The notes beneath the pieces were generated by a model that did not search any database, was not told where the DNA came from, and saw only the letters and a program-made list of their open reading frames with translations. Of a DNA stretch of 47,842 nucleotides, positions 25,514-34,148 are shown in pieces. This DNA comes from Paenibacillus contaminans (GTDB lineage: Bacteria > Bacillota > Bacilli > Paenibacillales > NBRC-103111), in NCBI RefSeq assembly GCF_003285015.1, contig NZ_QMFB01000001.1, positions 935,025 to 982,866 on the forward strand, read 5' to 3'. Position numbers and translations under genes: made by a program. Within the stretch, counting starts at the first letter, position 1. Each line of letters begins with the position of its first letter.

Positions 25514-25606
25514 ATGAGTGACACACAAACATTACGAGGGCTAGCTGCCAAGCGTCCCTCCATACTTCGAACACCCAGGATATGCAGAAAGGAGATCCGG
25601 ATTTGA
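25514..25606 (+). CDS. Short leader ORF (30 aa) coupled to GyrI-like gene
   Basis: ATG 25514 follows GAGGAGGAA. The peptide (MSDTQTLRGLAAKRPSIL and on) is basic, and its TGA overlaps the TTG start of the next gene. It may be a leader peptide, a coupled small protein or the surviving 5' end of a deleted gene. Confidence 0.4.
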   Translation: MSDTQTLRGLAAKRPSILRTPRICRKEIRI

Positions 25607-26226
25607 GCAAAAAAGTAGATTATAAAAAAGATTTCAAGCAACTTTATTTGCCAAAACCGGCGCCTGAAATTGTGGTAGTACCGAGGATACCGTTTATTAT
25701 GGTCAGTGGGTCCGGGAATCCTAATGGCGATGCATTCGCCAAGGCAACAGAAGCATTGTACAGTATGAGTTATGCGGTACGGATGTCCTACAAAAGTGAT
25801 GATGTACCCGTTGGATATTATGAATATACGGTTTTTCCGCTCGAAGGTGAATGGGACTTGCTTGATCGGTCAAAACCGTCGACAGACAAAAACAATTTTA
25901 AATATACGATAATGATACGCCAACCCGATTTTTTGACAGAAGAAGGGTTCGAACGATTTTTGGAACAAACGAAAAGAAAAAAACAAAACCCTTTGCTTGA
26001 GAAAGTTCGTTTTGAGCATGTAGAAGATGGGCTGAGCTGTCAAATGATGCATATCGGAAGCTTTGAAGATGAGCCGGAAAGTTTTGCGCAAATGGAGGCA
26101 TTTTGCACTGAACATGGATTTACCCGACTAAGCAAAATGCATCGGGAAATTTATTTATCGGATCCCCGTAAGACTGAACCGTCGAAGATGAAAACGGTGT
26201 TAAGATTCTCTGTAAGCAAGGCCTGA
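25603..26226 (+). CDS. GyrI-like domain protein
   Basis: A 207-residue protein starting at TTG 25603, which overlaps the stop of the short ORF and has AAAGGAG 7 bases upstream. The text DFKQLYLPKPAPEIVVVPRIPFIMVSGSGNPNG, then YTVFPLEGEWDL and HIGSFEDEPESFAQMEAF, is characteristic of standalone GyrI-like proteins (YdhE/YwnA-type small-molecule-binding fold). These bind or hydrolyse small hydrophobic ligands. It is cytosolic, with no HTH domain fused. Confidence 0.88.
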   Translation: MSKKVDYKKDFKQLYLPKPAPEIVVVPRIPFIMVSGSGNPNGDAFAKATEALYSMSYAVRMSYKSDDVPVGYYEYTVFPLEGEWDLLDRSKPSTDKNNFKYTIMIRQPDFLTEEGFERFLEQTKRKKQNPLLEKVRFEHVEDGLSCQMMHIGSFEDEPESFAQMEAFCTEHGFTRLSKMHREIYLSDPRKTEPSKMKTVLRFSVSKA

Positions 26227-26558
26227 ATATAACTGAGCATGATCCGGCTGATACGATTATTGAAAGACCGGATGCGGTCTTGAGGCTGGTAATAAATACG
26301 AAAAACTAAACAATATGTGAGAGCTCAAAAAACGGCCGCTGTTGATCGCGACTGTTCTTTGAGCTTTTCTTGTAACATAAAAATTCGAATTAACAATCGT
26401 TTATATAACATTAGAAATTCATGCATATGGAAACATTTAACTGTTGATCGGCGTCTAATACTGCAAAGATGCGAAGGCAGATCGTGATTATGCGCTGACG
26501 TTCTAGGTCGAAATTTTGTAAAGACTTAACAAATCAAATTTCGCATGAGGTGATGGTA
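26227..26558. other. Intergenic with two hairpins, no gene
   Basis: A small perfect stem, AAGACCG/CGGTCTT, lies at 26264-26281. A longer hairpin with arms AGCTCAAA (26322) and TTTGAGCT (26358) followed by TTTTC looks like the terminator of the GyrI-like gene. The rest is AT-rich and presumably holds the promoter of the lipoprotein gene. Confidence 0.55.
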
Positions 26559-27167
26559 ATGAAAAGGATAAAGTGTGGTCTATTATTTTTTTTGGCAATC
26601 TTAGTCTTAATTGTTGGTTGTGAGAGTAGAGGAAATCACACGGAAGTTACAACAACGGATACTAAAGTAAGCGCTACAGTCAATCTCTCTGACAAGGAAG
26701 TTAAGGAAATCCTTGACCGGCTAATACCGAATGCATTAGAAATGTACGGAATATTTAACGGAACTGGATCGTTCAAAATCGATGCGACGAAAACGATAGC
26801 TGGTGAAGCGGGGTACGCCTTAGTCATGGACCCAAAATACAAAACAGTTGCCGATTTAAAACAAGCGGTGGAGGAAAGATTTACAAAAGATATTGCTCAA
26901 ACGGTATTTTTTTCTCGTTACCTGACGCCGGAAAAAGACCGTCCTCTTTATAAAGATTATGAGGGGAAGCTTTATGTAGACAATAATAATGGAGGACACG
27001 GATGGGCAAAAAAATTCTTAATGGATACCGCTAAGCTAAAGGGACAAAAAGATAATGTTGCAGAAATTGAATTAGATACTACCGTACTTGACGAATCTTC
27101 TGATAAATTGACCATAAAAATCGAATTCGTAAATGGTAAATGGCTGCTGGGAACACGTCTTGATTAA
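26559..27167 (+). CDS. Lipoprotein, IseA-like (DL-endopeptidase inhibitor-like) candidate
   Basis: A 202-residue exported lipoprotein; ATG 26559 is 8 bases after GAGG. A basic start (MKRIK), a hydrophobic run and the lipobox LIVGC at about residue 22 predict lipid anchoring. The mature part has a helix (EVKEILDRLIPNALEMYGIFNGTG) followed by a mixed beta domain with YFSRYLTP-like text and a C-terminal strand KWLLGTRLD. The arrangement resembles IseA proteins that inhibit cell-wall DL-endopeptidases. This is recognition by pattern only and could be wrong. Confidence 0.55.
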   Translation: MKRIKCGLLFFLAILVLIVGCESRGNHTEVTTTDTKVSATVNLSDKEVKEILDRLIPNALEMYGIFNGTGSFKIDATKTIAGEAGYALVMDPKYKTVADLKQAVEERFTKDIAQTVFFSRYLTPEKDRPLYKDYEGKLYVDNNNGGHGWAKKFLMDTAKLKGQKDNVAEIELDTTVLDESSDKLTIKIEFVNGKWLLGTRLD

Positions 27168-27185
27168 ACAATCCCATCCGTCCGC

Positions 27186-27394
27186 AATTCAATATACTTC
27201 CAGTATCCGGACTCAAATGTGCTGATATGTGTGGTTATAAAGCAGAGTCTCTTTGGGTAGAAGAAAAACCTGAGAATAAGGGACTTATTCGGGATTATGG
27301 AAAACGCTAGGTGTTTGAACAGTCTCAAGAAGGCGATACTATCAGATTACAGAATTACGGGCAAAAGTCGAATCTCTTGAAAAGGGTTGGATGA
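27186..27394 (+). pseudogene. Possible gene fragment with internal stop
   Basis: One frame reads KCADMCGYKAESLWVEEKPE and NKGLIRDYGKR, a TAG near 27308, then VFEQSQEGDTIRLQNYGQK and a stop at 27394. It looks protein-like on both sides of the stop, but no start site is seen and no family is recognised. Confidence 0.3.
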
Positions 27395-27434
27395 GCATGC
27401 TGCTCCTACTATATCAGAAAGGGTGTCCTTTGTT

Positions 27435-27995
27435 ATGAAGCGTATAACGGAGATAGAAGCGCTGGCAGCAGAGATTGCTGATACGGCAAGAAAGACATTT
27501 CTTAGTCTGTTTAAAAATGGTGAACGTTATTATTACTGTACGTTATACACTACGGAAGAGGGACATGCGCCAAGTATTTCCGCCTGGTCGAGGGAGGCTT
27601 TGGAGGTGGAAGCGGCCAGGCAAGGAGACGCAAGCGACAAGCCGGGATCGACAATTGCGGAACTCATCAAATGGTCCTATGCCGATTCGCGTTATTGTTG
27701 TTTCGGGGATGAGAACTTCGATCACGTTAAACTACGGTTTGTTGAGCGTCCTTCCATTTCGGATCTTGCAGATGACGAAGGAAATCGCGAGTTTGATTTG
27801 AGGCTGAAGGCCATGGAGCTGGCGATGAAAATGCTCGATGATGAAGGCGTGTTTGCCTTAAATCAACCGCGAGAATCAGTATGCGTCCTTGTCGAAATCA
27901 TGCCGCCCGATGAGATCAATACCGAAATCGCCCTGCGTTTGAATTGGGAGGAATCTCCGGCTATGCAAGCATGGCTGGCGGAAGCGGCGGAGTAA
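27435..27995 (+). CDS. DUF4303-family protein
   Basis: A 186-residue protein. ATG 27435 is taken as start with AAAGGG about 11 bases upstream; GTG 27423 is an alternative. The text FYYCTLYTTEEG-like (YYYCTLYTTEEGHAPS), AELIKWSYADSRYC and VLVEIMPPDE matches DUF4303, a family found as immunity proteins and often in SUKH-like clusters. Cytosolic. It is monocistronic, with a terminator about 105 bases downstream. No toxin is nearby. Confidence 0.75.
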   Translation: MKRITEIEALAAEIADTARKTFLSLFKNGERYYYCTLYTTEEGHAPSISAWSREALEVEAARQGDASDKPGSTIAELIKWSYADSRYCCFGDENFDHVKLRFVERPSISDLADDEGNREFDLRLKAMELAMKMLDDEGVFALNQPRESVCVLVEIMPPDEINTEIALRLNWEESPAMQAWLAEAAE

Positions 27996-28099
27996 AATCC
28001 GCTGCTCAGAACTCCGGTCGTCTACTATGTTCCTTTTATATGATGGACGGAACCCCATAAAGCGATCAGGAATCTTTTATACGAACGACGATCAACAAT

Positions 28100-28155
28100 A
28101 GGGTCAAGTTCTTGTTGTCATCCGACTGTCGGGGCACGAACTTGACCCTTTTTTC
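28100..28155 (+). terminator. Rho-independent terminator after DUF4303 gene
   Basis: AGGGTCAAGTTC (28100) pairs with GAACTTGACCC (28138), followed by six T. The loop has a small inner stem. The remaining bases to 28334 hold no visible gene. Confidence 0.8.
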
Positions 28156-28334
28156 GAACTAAAGCGGGGGCCAAACGGACAGGCAGTTTAAATTAATCAG
28201 CGAAAAGCTTATAGGTTTTCAAAAGAAAGAAATAACTATAATCATTGTTTCGCTTGTAGTATTTTCAAATAATGGATTACTCTGAATGTATTGAGCAGAC
28301 TTTATATCTGTGAGAAACGGAGAGTAGAAAAAAC

Positions 28335-29264
28335 ATGACGGTTTATTTTCGGCCATACCGGGATGAAAGGGATTACATGTCGGTCCGCAGAGTGATCTCT
28401 CATAAGTTTACAGACCCGAACCGCCGGTATTACCCAAGTCTAGGGGATTTTGATTACAACCGCGCCTTCGGCGGTGAAAAGTTCCTTCAAAATCTTACGC
28501 TTTGCGAAATCGAAAACGGGACCATAATCGGTGCAATTTGGTCAGGGCATTATCGCATTCTTTATTGCTTTACCGCGAATGGATACGTTCACCTGGAAGA
28601 TGAAATATTCGCATGGGCGGAAAAACACTATTGCGGATCGTCACTTGAAGATCGGAACGGACAGGAAGTTTATATTTGGGGTTATGTCGAGGATAAGCCC
28701 CGGGTAGAGACGCTGAAGGCCAGAGGATACGAGCAGCATACTTGGTACATGTATTCCGGGGTAATGGATTTGGAAACTGCGAACCAAGAGCCTTGTTTCC
28801 CAGAGGGGGTCAAGGTTCGTCCGATTGAGACTGGTGATTTAGAGCTAAAGATCATTATCATGGCCGGTTCTGCTGGGTTGACTACGCCGGATATGGAGAT
28901 TTACCGCCGTTTGATGTCTTGCCCAACATACCGACAGGATTTGGACTTGGTTATCGTGGATGCGGCGAATCAAGTCATCGGCTTTGCAAACATCTGGCTC
29001 GACAGCGCGAACAATATTGCGTTTATCGAACCGTTCGGAACGGCTCCCACACATCGAAGACGGGGATTCGCGACTAACCTGTTGTACGAGTGCATGCGCC
29101 GCTTGAAAGAAGCCGGCGTCAGCAAGCTCTACATCAATCATGGAGGAATGTGGACACTGGATCCTGAACCGGATGACGCGATGCGTGTTTACACTAAGGT
29201 CGGCTTTCAAGAACTCGGAAATATGTTTGTATGGTGTAAGGGTTCTTCTGACAGCACCAGCTAA
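28335..29264 (+). CDS. GNAT-family N-acetyltransferase (two GNAT-like domains)
   Basis: A 309-residue protein starting at ATG 28335 with GGAGAG 10 bases upstream. The N-terminal half is a degenerate GNAT-like domain (VYFRPYRDERDYMSVRRVI). The C-terminal half, from about residue 155, has the acetyl-CoA-binding motif A: IEPFGTAPTHRRRGFATNLL with the R/Q-x-x-G-x-G/A core, then KLYINHGG and YTKVGFQELG. It transfers an acetyl group from acetyl-CoA to an amine; the substrate is unknown. Monocistronic. Confidence 0.88.
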   Translation: MTVYFRPYRDERDYMSVRRVISHKFTDPNRRYYPSLGDFDYNRAFGGEKFLQNLTLCEIENGTIIGAIWSGHYRILYCFTANGYVHLEDEIFAWAEKHYCGSSLEDRNGQEVYIWGYVEDKPRVETLKARGYEQHTWYMYSGVMDLETANQEPCFPEGVKVRPIETGDLELKIIIMAGSAGLTTPDMEIYRRLMSCPTYRQDLDLVIVDAANQVIGFANIWLDSANNIAFIEPFGTAPTHRRRGFATNLLYECMRRLKEAGVSKLYINHGGMWTLDPEPDDAMRVYTKVGFQELGNMFVWCKGSSDSTS

Positions 29265-29424
29265 TGTAGATGACTGATTTTTATCAATTTAATTACAAAA
29301 TCGGTCTGCTTATTTGAACCTTTACACGGGATGTGTGTCTTAAGCGTGGTATAAATGGAATAGTTTATTTCCTTTACCCCTATTAATACCGCTCCCTCCT
29401 ATTATTAAGGAGGAATCCACTCTC

Positions 29425-30615
29425 ATGTCTGATTTAACCCAGCCTTTCGAAATTTCTACTTCGCATCTGACTTCTATTCTTCATCAATTGCTTGGTAACG
29501 AAAAGTTGTCATTATCCAACTGGTCGTATTACGAACTTAAATATAATGTGTTCAGTGCCAATTCTGGTGGAATATATCGTTTTAGTGGAACTGCTATCTT
29601 GGAAAATGATATTGAAAAGCCTTGGTCCCTAATATTAAAGATAATTCGAAAACCAATAATTGATGCTCAGGATCCAATATTGAAACCAGGATTTGAAGAT
29701 CCTGTGGATTGGAGCTATTGGAGAAGAGAGTTTCTCTTCTACACCTCAAATTATATACATTTTTTTAGTAATCATTATGATCTGGAGATTCCCAAATGTT
29801 TTGATGCTGTAGAAAAAGATAATGATACAATTTGGATATGGCTGGAAGATCTGAGTGATATTGCGGGGCCGGAATGGCCACTTTCTCGGTTTGAACTTGC
29901 AGCTCAACATCTTGGTTCCTTCCAAGGAAGAATGATGAAAGAAAAACAAATTTATTCAGAGCCATGGTTTACTCATAGATGGTTAAGATCAAGAGTATTG
30001 GAAAATACTGCAGGAATGCCTATTATTTTTGATGATAAAGTTTGGAAGTCGGATTTAGTTCTTGAGACGGTACCGACACAAATTAAAGACTCGGCGCGGT
30101 TAATATGGGAAAATCGAGAGAAATTATTGTTCATCTTAGATGGAATCCCCAAAACCGTTTGTCATTATGATGTATGGCCACCGAACCTGTTTGCACGCTC
30201 AGATCCAAAAGGAAGAGAACAAACGATAATCATTGATTGGTCGAGTGTAGGATGGGGAGCTCCCGGTGAAGATATCGGGAATTTAATTCCTGATTCGATT
30301 TTTAGCCCAAATCAAATACATGTAAGTGATTTGGTACAATTTGAACAGATAGTTATTGCAGGTTATCTACGTGGCCTACACGAGTCTGGTTGGGAAGGAG
30401 ACATTTATTCAGTTGTTTCAGCGTATTCGATTACTACCGTTCTTGCATGGGGATTACCTTTGCTAAAGTGGATACTTGAAATCTCTTCGGATAAAGAAAA
30501 ATACGAAGAAATAGCAAGAAGTTGGGAGCAGCCCATACATGAAATTATTTCTCAACGTGTTATTGTGATTAAACATTTTTTAGAAAATGGAATTCAGGTT
30601 CTCAATTCAAAATAA
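29425..30615 (+). CDS. Aminoglycoside phosphotransferase (APH)-family kinase
   Basis: A 396-residue cytosolic protein starting at ATG 29425 after AAGGAGG. The catalytic HxDxxxxN motif CHYDVWPPN places His247, Asp249 and Asn254, and the metal-binding Asp271 lies in IIDWSSVG. The N-lobe has NVFSANSGGIYRFSG and SLILKII with the ATP-binding Lys. APH-fold proteins phosphorylate small molecules such as antibiotics, choline or sugars; nothing here shows resistance. It is AT-rich and monocistronic. Confidence 0.85.
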   Translation: MSDLTQPFEISTSHLTSILHQLLGNEKLSLSNWSYYELKYNVFSANSGGIYRFSGTAILENDIEKPWSLILKIIRKPIIDAQDPILKPGFEDPVDWSYWRREFLFYTSNYIHFFSNHYDLEIPKCFDAVEKDNDTIWIWLEDLSDIAGPEWPLSRFELAAQHLGSFQGRMMKEKQIYSEPWFTHRWLRSRVLENTAGMPIIFDDKVWKSDLVLETVPTQIKDSARLIWENREKLLFILDGIPKTVCHYDVWPPNLFARSDPKGREQTIIIDWSSVGWGAPGEDIGNLIPDSIFSPNQIHVSDLVQFEQIVIAGYLRGLHESGWEGDIYSVVSAYSITTVLAWGLPLLKWILEISSDKEKYEEIARSWEQPIHEIISQRVIVIKHFLENGIQVLNSK

Positions 30616-30884
30616 TACTTTCTATGGCTGGATGCGACGCTATCGACATGAATCGGCAGCATCGTAACGGACAGCCATGATTATTTCTTCAACGTGAAAT
30701 GAAGTGTGATACAACATTTTACGTGTATCACTGGCGAGAACAAGAATTTTAACATTAAAACCCGGGGTTGCCGCAGATTGATCGGTCAGACTCATATTGG
30801 CAACTTACAGATTTGTTCAATTTTGTAACTTCTCAATATAACATCAAAAGTAACAAAATTCTTTATAAAAGTGGGGAATGTATT
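30616..30884. other. Intergenic with one perfect hairpin
   Basis: GTGATACA (30706) and TGTATCAC (30724) form a perfect inverted repeat without a T-run. No supported gene; an open frame from 30768 lacks a ribosome binding site. Confidence 0.4.
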
Positions 30885-31105
30885 ATGGAGAATTATAGGT
30901 TGTTTTCAAATTGGTTAAATCAGATTTTAGAGAAAGACATCCCCAATGGTATAAAAGCATTCAATTTTAACCTGTATGAAGGTTCGGAAGATACATATCA
31001 TATACAACTAATTGGTTCGGGAAAGAAGGAAAGTATGCAAATACCCTCAAAAGTGCATCTGCGATTGGAATTGGATTTGTAGACGGGGATATTGATATTT
31101 TATAA
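30885..31105 (+). pseudogene. Small hypothetical gene, middle-deleted and frameshifted
   Basis: ATG 30885 follows GTGGGGA. The first frame reads MENYRLFSNWLNQILEKD and FNFNLYEGSEDTYHIQLIGS. Near 31021 the meaningful text moves to another frame: FGKEGKYANTLKSASAIGIG then FVDGDIDIL and TAA 31105. Relatives that I recall have ~140-150 residues with an extra acidic middle part between the two blocks, so a deletion of about half the gene with a frame change is inferred. The open 65-residue product is probably not functional. Confidence 0.6.
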
Positions 31106-31467
31106 TGTGCTTGAATAATAGTTTTTTTGTTGTGGTAATTGTGATGTTGTCGTTAATGTGGGTAATAAGGGACGTTGATAAGAGCGTATGTTCTTGACTG
31201 ATGATTGTTAAAACTATTGGAAGACGAGGCTTTAACTATTACTAGACCAAAGGCTCTGTTTTCTTTGAAAACGAAGGACGGAACAACCATTGTATATCCT
31301 GGAAATTAAGAGTAAAGAAGGATACGAATGACTGAAATTTAGGAATTACGATACTTCAATTGGCAATGAAATGTAAGTAGAATAATACGGGATCAAAAAA
31401 GCAACATCTGATTATTCGTACGCGGGAACATTAGTTATGTTATATCGAGAAAAAGGAGAAATGTAGC
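31106..31467. other. Intergenic, 362 bp, decayed coding trace only
   Basis: One frame (about 31206-31310) reads LLEDEALTITRPKALFSLKT, then KDGTTIVYPGN and a stop. It may be the tail of a lost gene. Nothing else is supported. Confidence 0.3.
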
Positions 31468-31821
31468 ATGGGAGTGTCTGTTTATTACACGTGTATGAGG
31501 AATAATAACCTTACCGACAGTGAGGAGCAAGAGATTACGGCCATCATTGATAAATACAATGCGGGTTTTGAAATGAAGGATATTGGCGAAACATTTTGTG
31601 TTTATGACTATGATCAGGATGAACCAACCGTGATCTTTGCAGGTTCAACAAAGCTACCCATATCAGATGATTTTGAAGATACCTTGCAAGCGCTGTTTTA
31701 TTGGTTGGCTTGTTTGACGGATATTAGAAGAAGTATTTCTAATGGAGATTGGCATGTGCATCTTGATGATACGGATGCTATCTGGGATGAGGAAACGGGT
31801 TGGCAAATGCCTGAAGATTAG
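31468..31821 (+). CDS. Hypothetical small acidic protein
   Basis: A 117-residue protein with a clear AAGGAG 10 bases before ATG 31468. Very acidic, with no signal peptide or membrane segment. It begins with a strand (MGVSVYYTCMR), followed by DSEEQEITAIIDKYN, a central GETFCVYDYDQDEP, a helix (ALFYWLACLTDIRRSI) and the end DDTDAIWDEETGWQMPED. The size, acidity and context suit an immunity-type protein, but I recognise no family. Confidence 0.6.
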   Translation: MGVSVYYTCMRNNNLTDSEEQEITAIIDKYNAGFEMKDIGETFCVYDYDQDEPTVIFAGSTKLPISDDFEDTLQALFYWLACLTDIRRSISNGDWHVHLDDTDAIWDEETGWQMPED

Positions 31822-31827
31822 TAATCT

Positions 31828-31855
31828 AAGAGGGGGAGAGATTCCCCTCTTTACT
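31828..31855 (+). terminator. Hairpin after acidic protein gene
   Basis: AAGAGGGG, 8-base loop, CCCCTCTT, just past the stop. The T-run is poor. A second, GC-rich hairpin ACGGCAGCCGA/TCGGCTGCCGT lies at 31912-31942 without a T-run. Confidence 0.5.
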
Positions 31856-32045
31856 GTTTCTCCAGCTGTCGTTACTGTATTAACGGAGTACAGGAGCATA
31901 AAAAATTCATGACGGCAGCCGACCAGAATGATCGGCTGCCGTTACTCAACTAACAGGCAGTTTTAAGGAATAATCTACGTGAATATGGTTAGCCGCTTGA
32001 AGTAACGGGCGGTTTAGCTTAAAAAATTGGAAATAATTAAATGAC

Positions 32046-32082
32046 TTGACATTGGAGGTTACTCCAATGTTATTTTGAATTC
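32046..32082 (+). promoter_or_regulatory. MerR-type promoter and operator
   Basis: -35 TTGACA at 32046, spacer of 19 bp, -10 TATTTT at 32071. The spacer holds a perfect dyad, ACATTGGAG-GTTA-CTCCAATGT (32049-32070). The predicted start point, 7 bases after the -10, is the A of the ATG at 32083, so the mRNA would be leaderless. Confidence 0.85.
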
Positions 32083-32556
32083 ATGAAAAACTTTTATTCT
32101 ATACAAGAGGTTTCGCGGATACTTGGGATACCGAAGGATACGCTTCGGTACTATGACCGGATTGGAATCGTATCGCCGTCCCGGGATGACAATCGATACC
32201 GTAAGTATTCTAAGAACGACCTGATCGACTTGATGAATATTCAAATCATGCAGTATGCGGAGTTTTCTCTTGACGAAATCAAGGGGAAGTTTGGGTTCCA
32301 CAGGATGGAGAATGTAGACCCTGAGTATTGTCAGGAGGTTGCTGCGTTCCTCGAAACCAAGAATGCAGAAATGCGCAAGAAAATCGCCCATCTGGAAAAG
32401 GTCAGTCAGTTGCTCGATGTAGCAGCCGAAACGCTAAGGGACTTTAATCAGGAAAGCGACCAGCGGCTGGCAGAGATCGTTCGCGGGATTTACCAGGCTA
32501 TTCGAAAGAAGGAACCGGGAATATCCGAGGAGGGATGTCATGGGCATCAAGATTAG
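32083..32556 (+). CDS. MerR-family transcriptional regulator
   Basis: A 157-residue regulator with the N-terminal winged HTH (YSIQEVSRILGIPKDTLRYYDRIGI, then YRKYSKNDLIDLMNI) and a long dimerisation helix. The C-terminal part (HLEKVSQLLDVAAETL) ends in EEGCHGHQD with a Cys and two His, which might bind a metal or thiol, although this is speculative. No ribosome binding site precedes ATG 32083. It overlaps the next gene by 17 bases and must control it together with itself through the adjacent dyad. Confidence 0.92.
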   Translation: MKNFYSIQEVSRILGIPKDTLRYYDRIGIVSPSRDDNRYRKYSKNDLIDLMNIQIMQYAEFSLDEIKGKFGFHRMENVDPEYCQEVAAFLETKNAEMRKKIAHLEKVSQLLDVAAETLRDFNQESDQRLAEIVRGIYQAIRKKEPGISEEGCHGHQD

Positions 32557-32977
32557 GAATTTTTATTACCTGATTGCAGGCATTCTTGCAATACTTTTTG
32601 CAGTTACGCATGCATGGAACGGGCAATCTTCTGTGCTGCCGACGCTCCACGTAAGTGCGATAGCCATGGAAACAAGGACAGTATTCCTGTATGTCTGGCA
32701 CATCATTACGGCGGAAAATCTGGTCTTCGGCATCGCGTTCATTTGCATGTCATTTCAAAACGAGCGTTTGAAGATTCGGTTTGCCGCATGGACGATCGTA
32801 TCGCTTCTAATCGTCCGATTAATAGTCATTCTTGGTGTAACGGCGGTTCAAGACGTTTCTGCACTTCCAGATACGTTACTCGATTCGATTGCCATCGTAA
32901 TCTATGTCGCCTTCATCATATTGGGCATAAGAATGAAGCAAAAAGAGTTCGGAGGTCAGTCGCCACAGTCCAGTTAG
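32540..32977 (+). CDS. Four-TM membrane protein in MerR operon
   Basis: A 145-residue protein with four hydrophobic segments (about 8-26, 48-70, 80-100 and 112-130). The ribosome binding site GAGGAGGG lies inside the MerR gene, 5 bases before ATG 32540. The text YYLIAGILAILFAVTHAWNG, with a loop carrying LHVSAIAMETRTVFLYVWH, recalls LIC_13387-like membrane proteins of unknown function. It is the only apparent target of the MerR regulator. Confidence 0.75.
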   Translation: MGIKIRNFYYLIAGILAILFAVTHAWNGQSSVLPTLHVSAIAMETRTVFLYVWHIITAENLVFGIAFICMSFQNERLKIRFAAWTIVSLLIVRLIVILGVTAVQDVSALPDTLLDSIAIVIYVAFIILGIRMKQKEFGGQSPQSS

Positions 32978-33015
32978 GGATGAATAAAATAGGTCTTGTT
33001 TCTAGGAGGTAGGAC

Positions 33016-33933
33016 ATGGATTACATTTCACCGAAGGAAGCGGCGCTAAAGGTGAAACGGTGGCCTAAAGCTACCATAGCGGCGGGTTGTCGTCATAGCG
33101 TCGGGCTTAAAGCGGACGGCACGGTGACAGCTGTGGGCGATAATAAATATGGTCAATGTGATGTAAGCGGCTGGCGCGATATTGTGGCGGTTGCGGCTGG
33201 TAATGTTCATATGGCGACGAACACGGGTAATGCTCATACAATCGGTCTTACATCAGACGGCATGGTGGTTGCTGTGGGTTGGAATAAGCATGGACAATGC
33301 AATGTAAACGACTGGCGCGATATTGTAGCGGTTGCGGCGGGGTGGCGGCGAACCGTCGGGCTTAAATCGGATGGGACAGTGGTTGCTGCGGGTCGAAACA
33401 ATGAAGGACAATGTAATGTAAACGGCTGGTTTGATATGGTCGCGGTTGCTGCGGGTGACTGGCATACCGTCGGGCTTAAATCGGACGGTACAGTGACGAT
33501 TGTGGGTAATAATCGATATGGCCAATGCAATGTGAGCGGCTGGCACGATATTGTGACGGCAGCGGCGGGTTACCTTCATACCGTTGGGCTTAAAACGGAC
33601 GGTACGGTGGCGGCTGTGGGTTTGAATAAGCATGACCAATGCGATGTAAGCGGCTGGAGCGGTATTGTGGCGATAGCGGCGGGTAGTTATCATACCATCG
33701 GCCTTAAATCGGACGGTACGGTGGCGGCTGTGGGTATGAATGAACATGGCCAATGCAATGTAAGCGGCTGGCGCGATATTGTGGCGGTTGCGGCGGGTTG
33801 CGTTCATACTCTCGGTCTTAAATCGGACGGCACGGTGGTTGCTGCGGGTGACAATGAATATGGCCAATGCGATGTAAGCGGCTGGAGCGGCATCCAACTG
33901 CCCGGCAAGCGAAAAAACAGGCTAAATCGTTGA
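33016..33933 (+). CDS. RCC1-like repeat protein (seven repeats)
   Basis: A 305-residue protein starting at ATG 33016 behind AGGAGG. After about 25 residues it consists of seven 38-residue repeats of the form (H)TVGLKSDGTVVAVG-N-YGQC(N/D)VSGW-DIVAVAAG, the RCC1/beta-propeller pattern. Seven blades would close one propeller. The first repeat has a 9-residue insertion (MATNTGNAH). It has no signal peptide. Each repeat carries a conserved GQC cysteine. In eukaryotes RCC1 is a Ran exchange factor, but bacterial copies have no known common role. Confidence 0.9.
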   Translation: MDYISPKEAALKVKRWPKATIAAGCRHSVGLKADGTVTAVGDNKYGQCDVSGWRDIVAVAAGNVHMATNTGNAHTIGLTSDGMVVAVGWNKHGQCNVNDWRDIVAVAAGWRRTVGLKSDGTVVAAGRNNEGQCNVNGWFDMVAVAAGDWHTVGLKSDGTVTIVGNNRYGQCNVSGWHDIVTAAAGYLHTVGLKTDGTVAAVGLNKHDQCDVSGWSGIVAIAAGSYHTIGLKSDGTVAAVGMNEHGQCNVSGWRDIVAVAAGCVHTLGLKSDGTVVAAGDNEYGQCDVSGWSGIQLPGKRKNRLNR

Positions 33934-34148
33934 GGGGACTATGGGTATGCGACATTGAATAAGCTGGTTGAGTAAACTCGGAAAGCGCGTTCGACATGTC
34001 TGTCGGACGACAAGAACATAGTCCGGTTCCAACTCGAACAAAGGACAATAAATTTTATTCTTGAAATTGGAATATTTATTAAGTATGCTTGAGTGGTAAT
34101 AACTGGTTAAGTGATTTTCTGCTAGTATTCTGCTAAGGGAGATATGCA

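Noticed and set aside
33100..33890. Regular 114-bp DNA repeats considered as a CRISPR-like array
   Set aside because: The unit encodes RCC1 blades in one frame with no unique spacers.
33253..33897. 214-residue repetitive minus-strand frame
   Set aside because: Antisense shadow of the RCC1 repeats; its periodicity is inherited.
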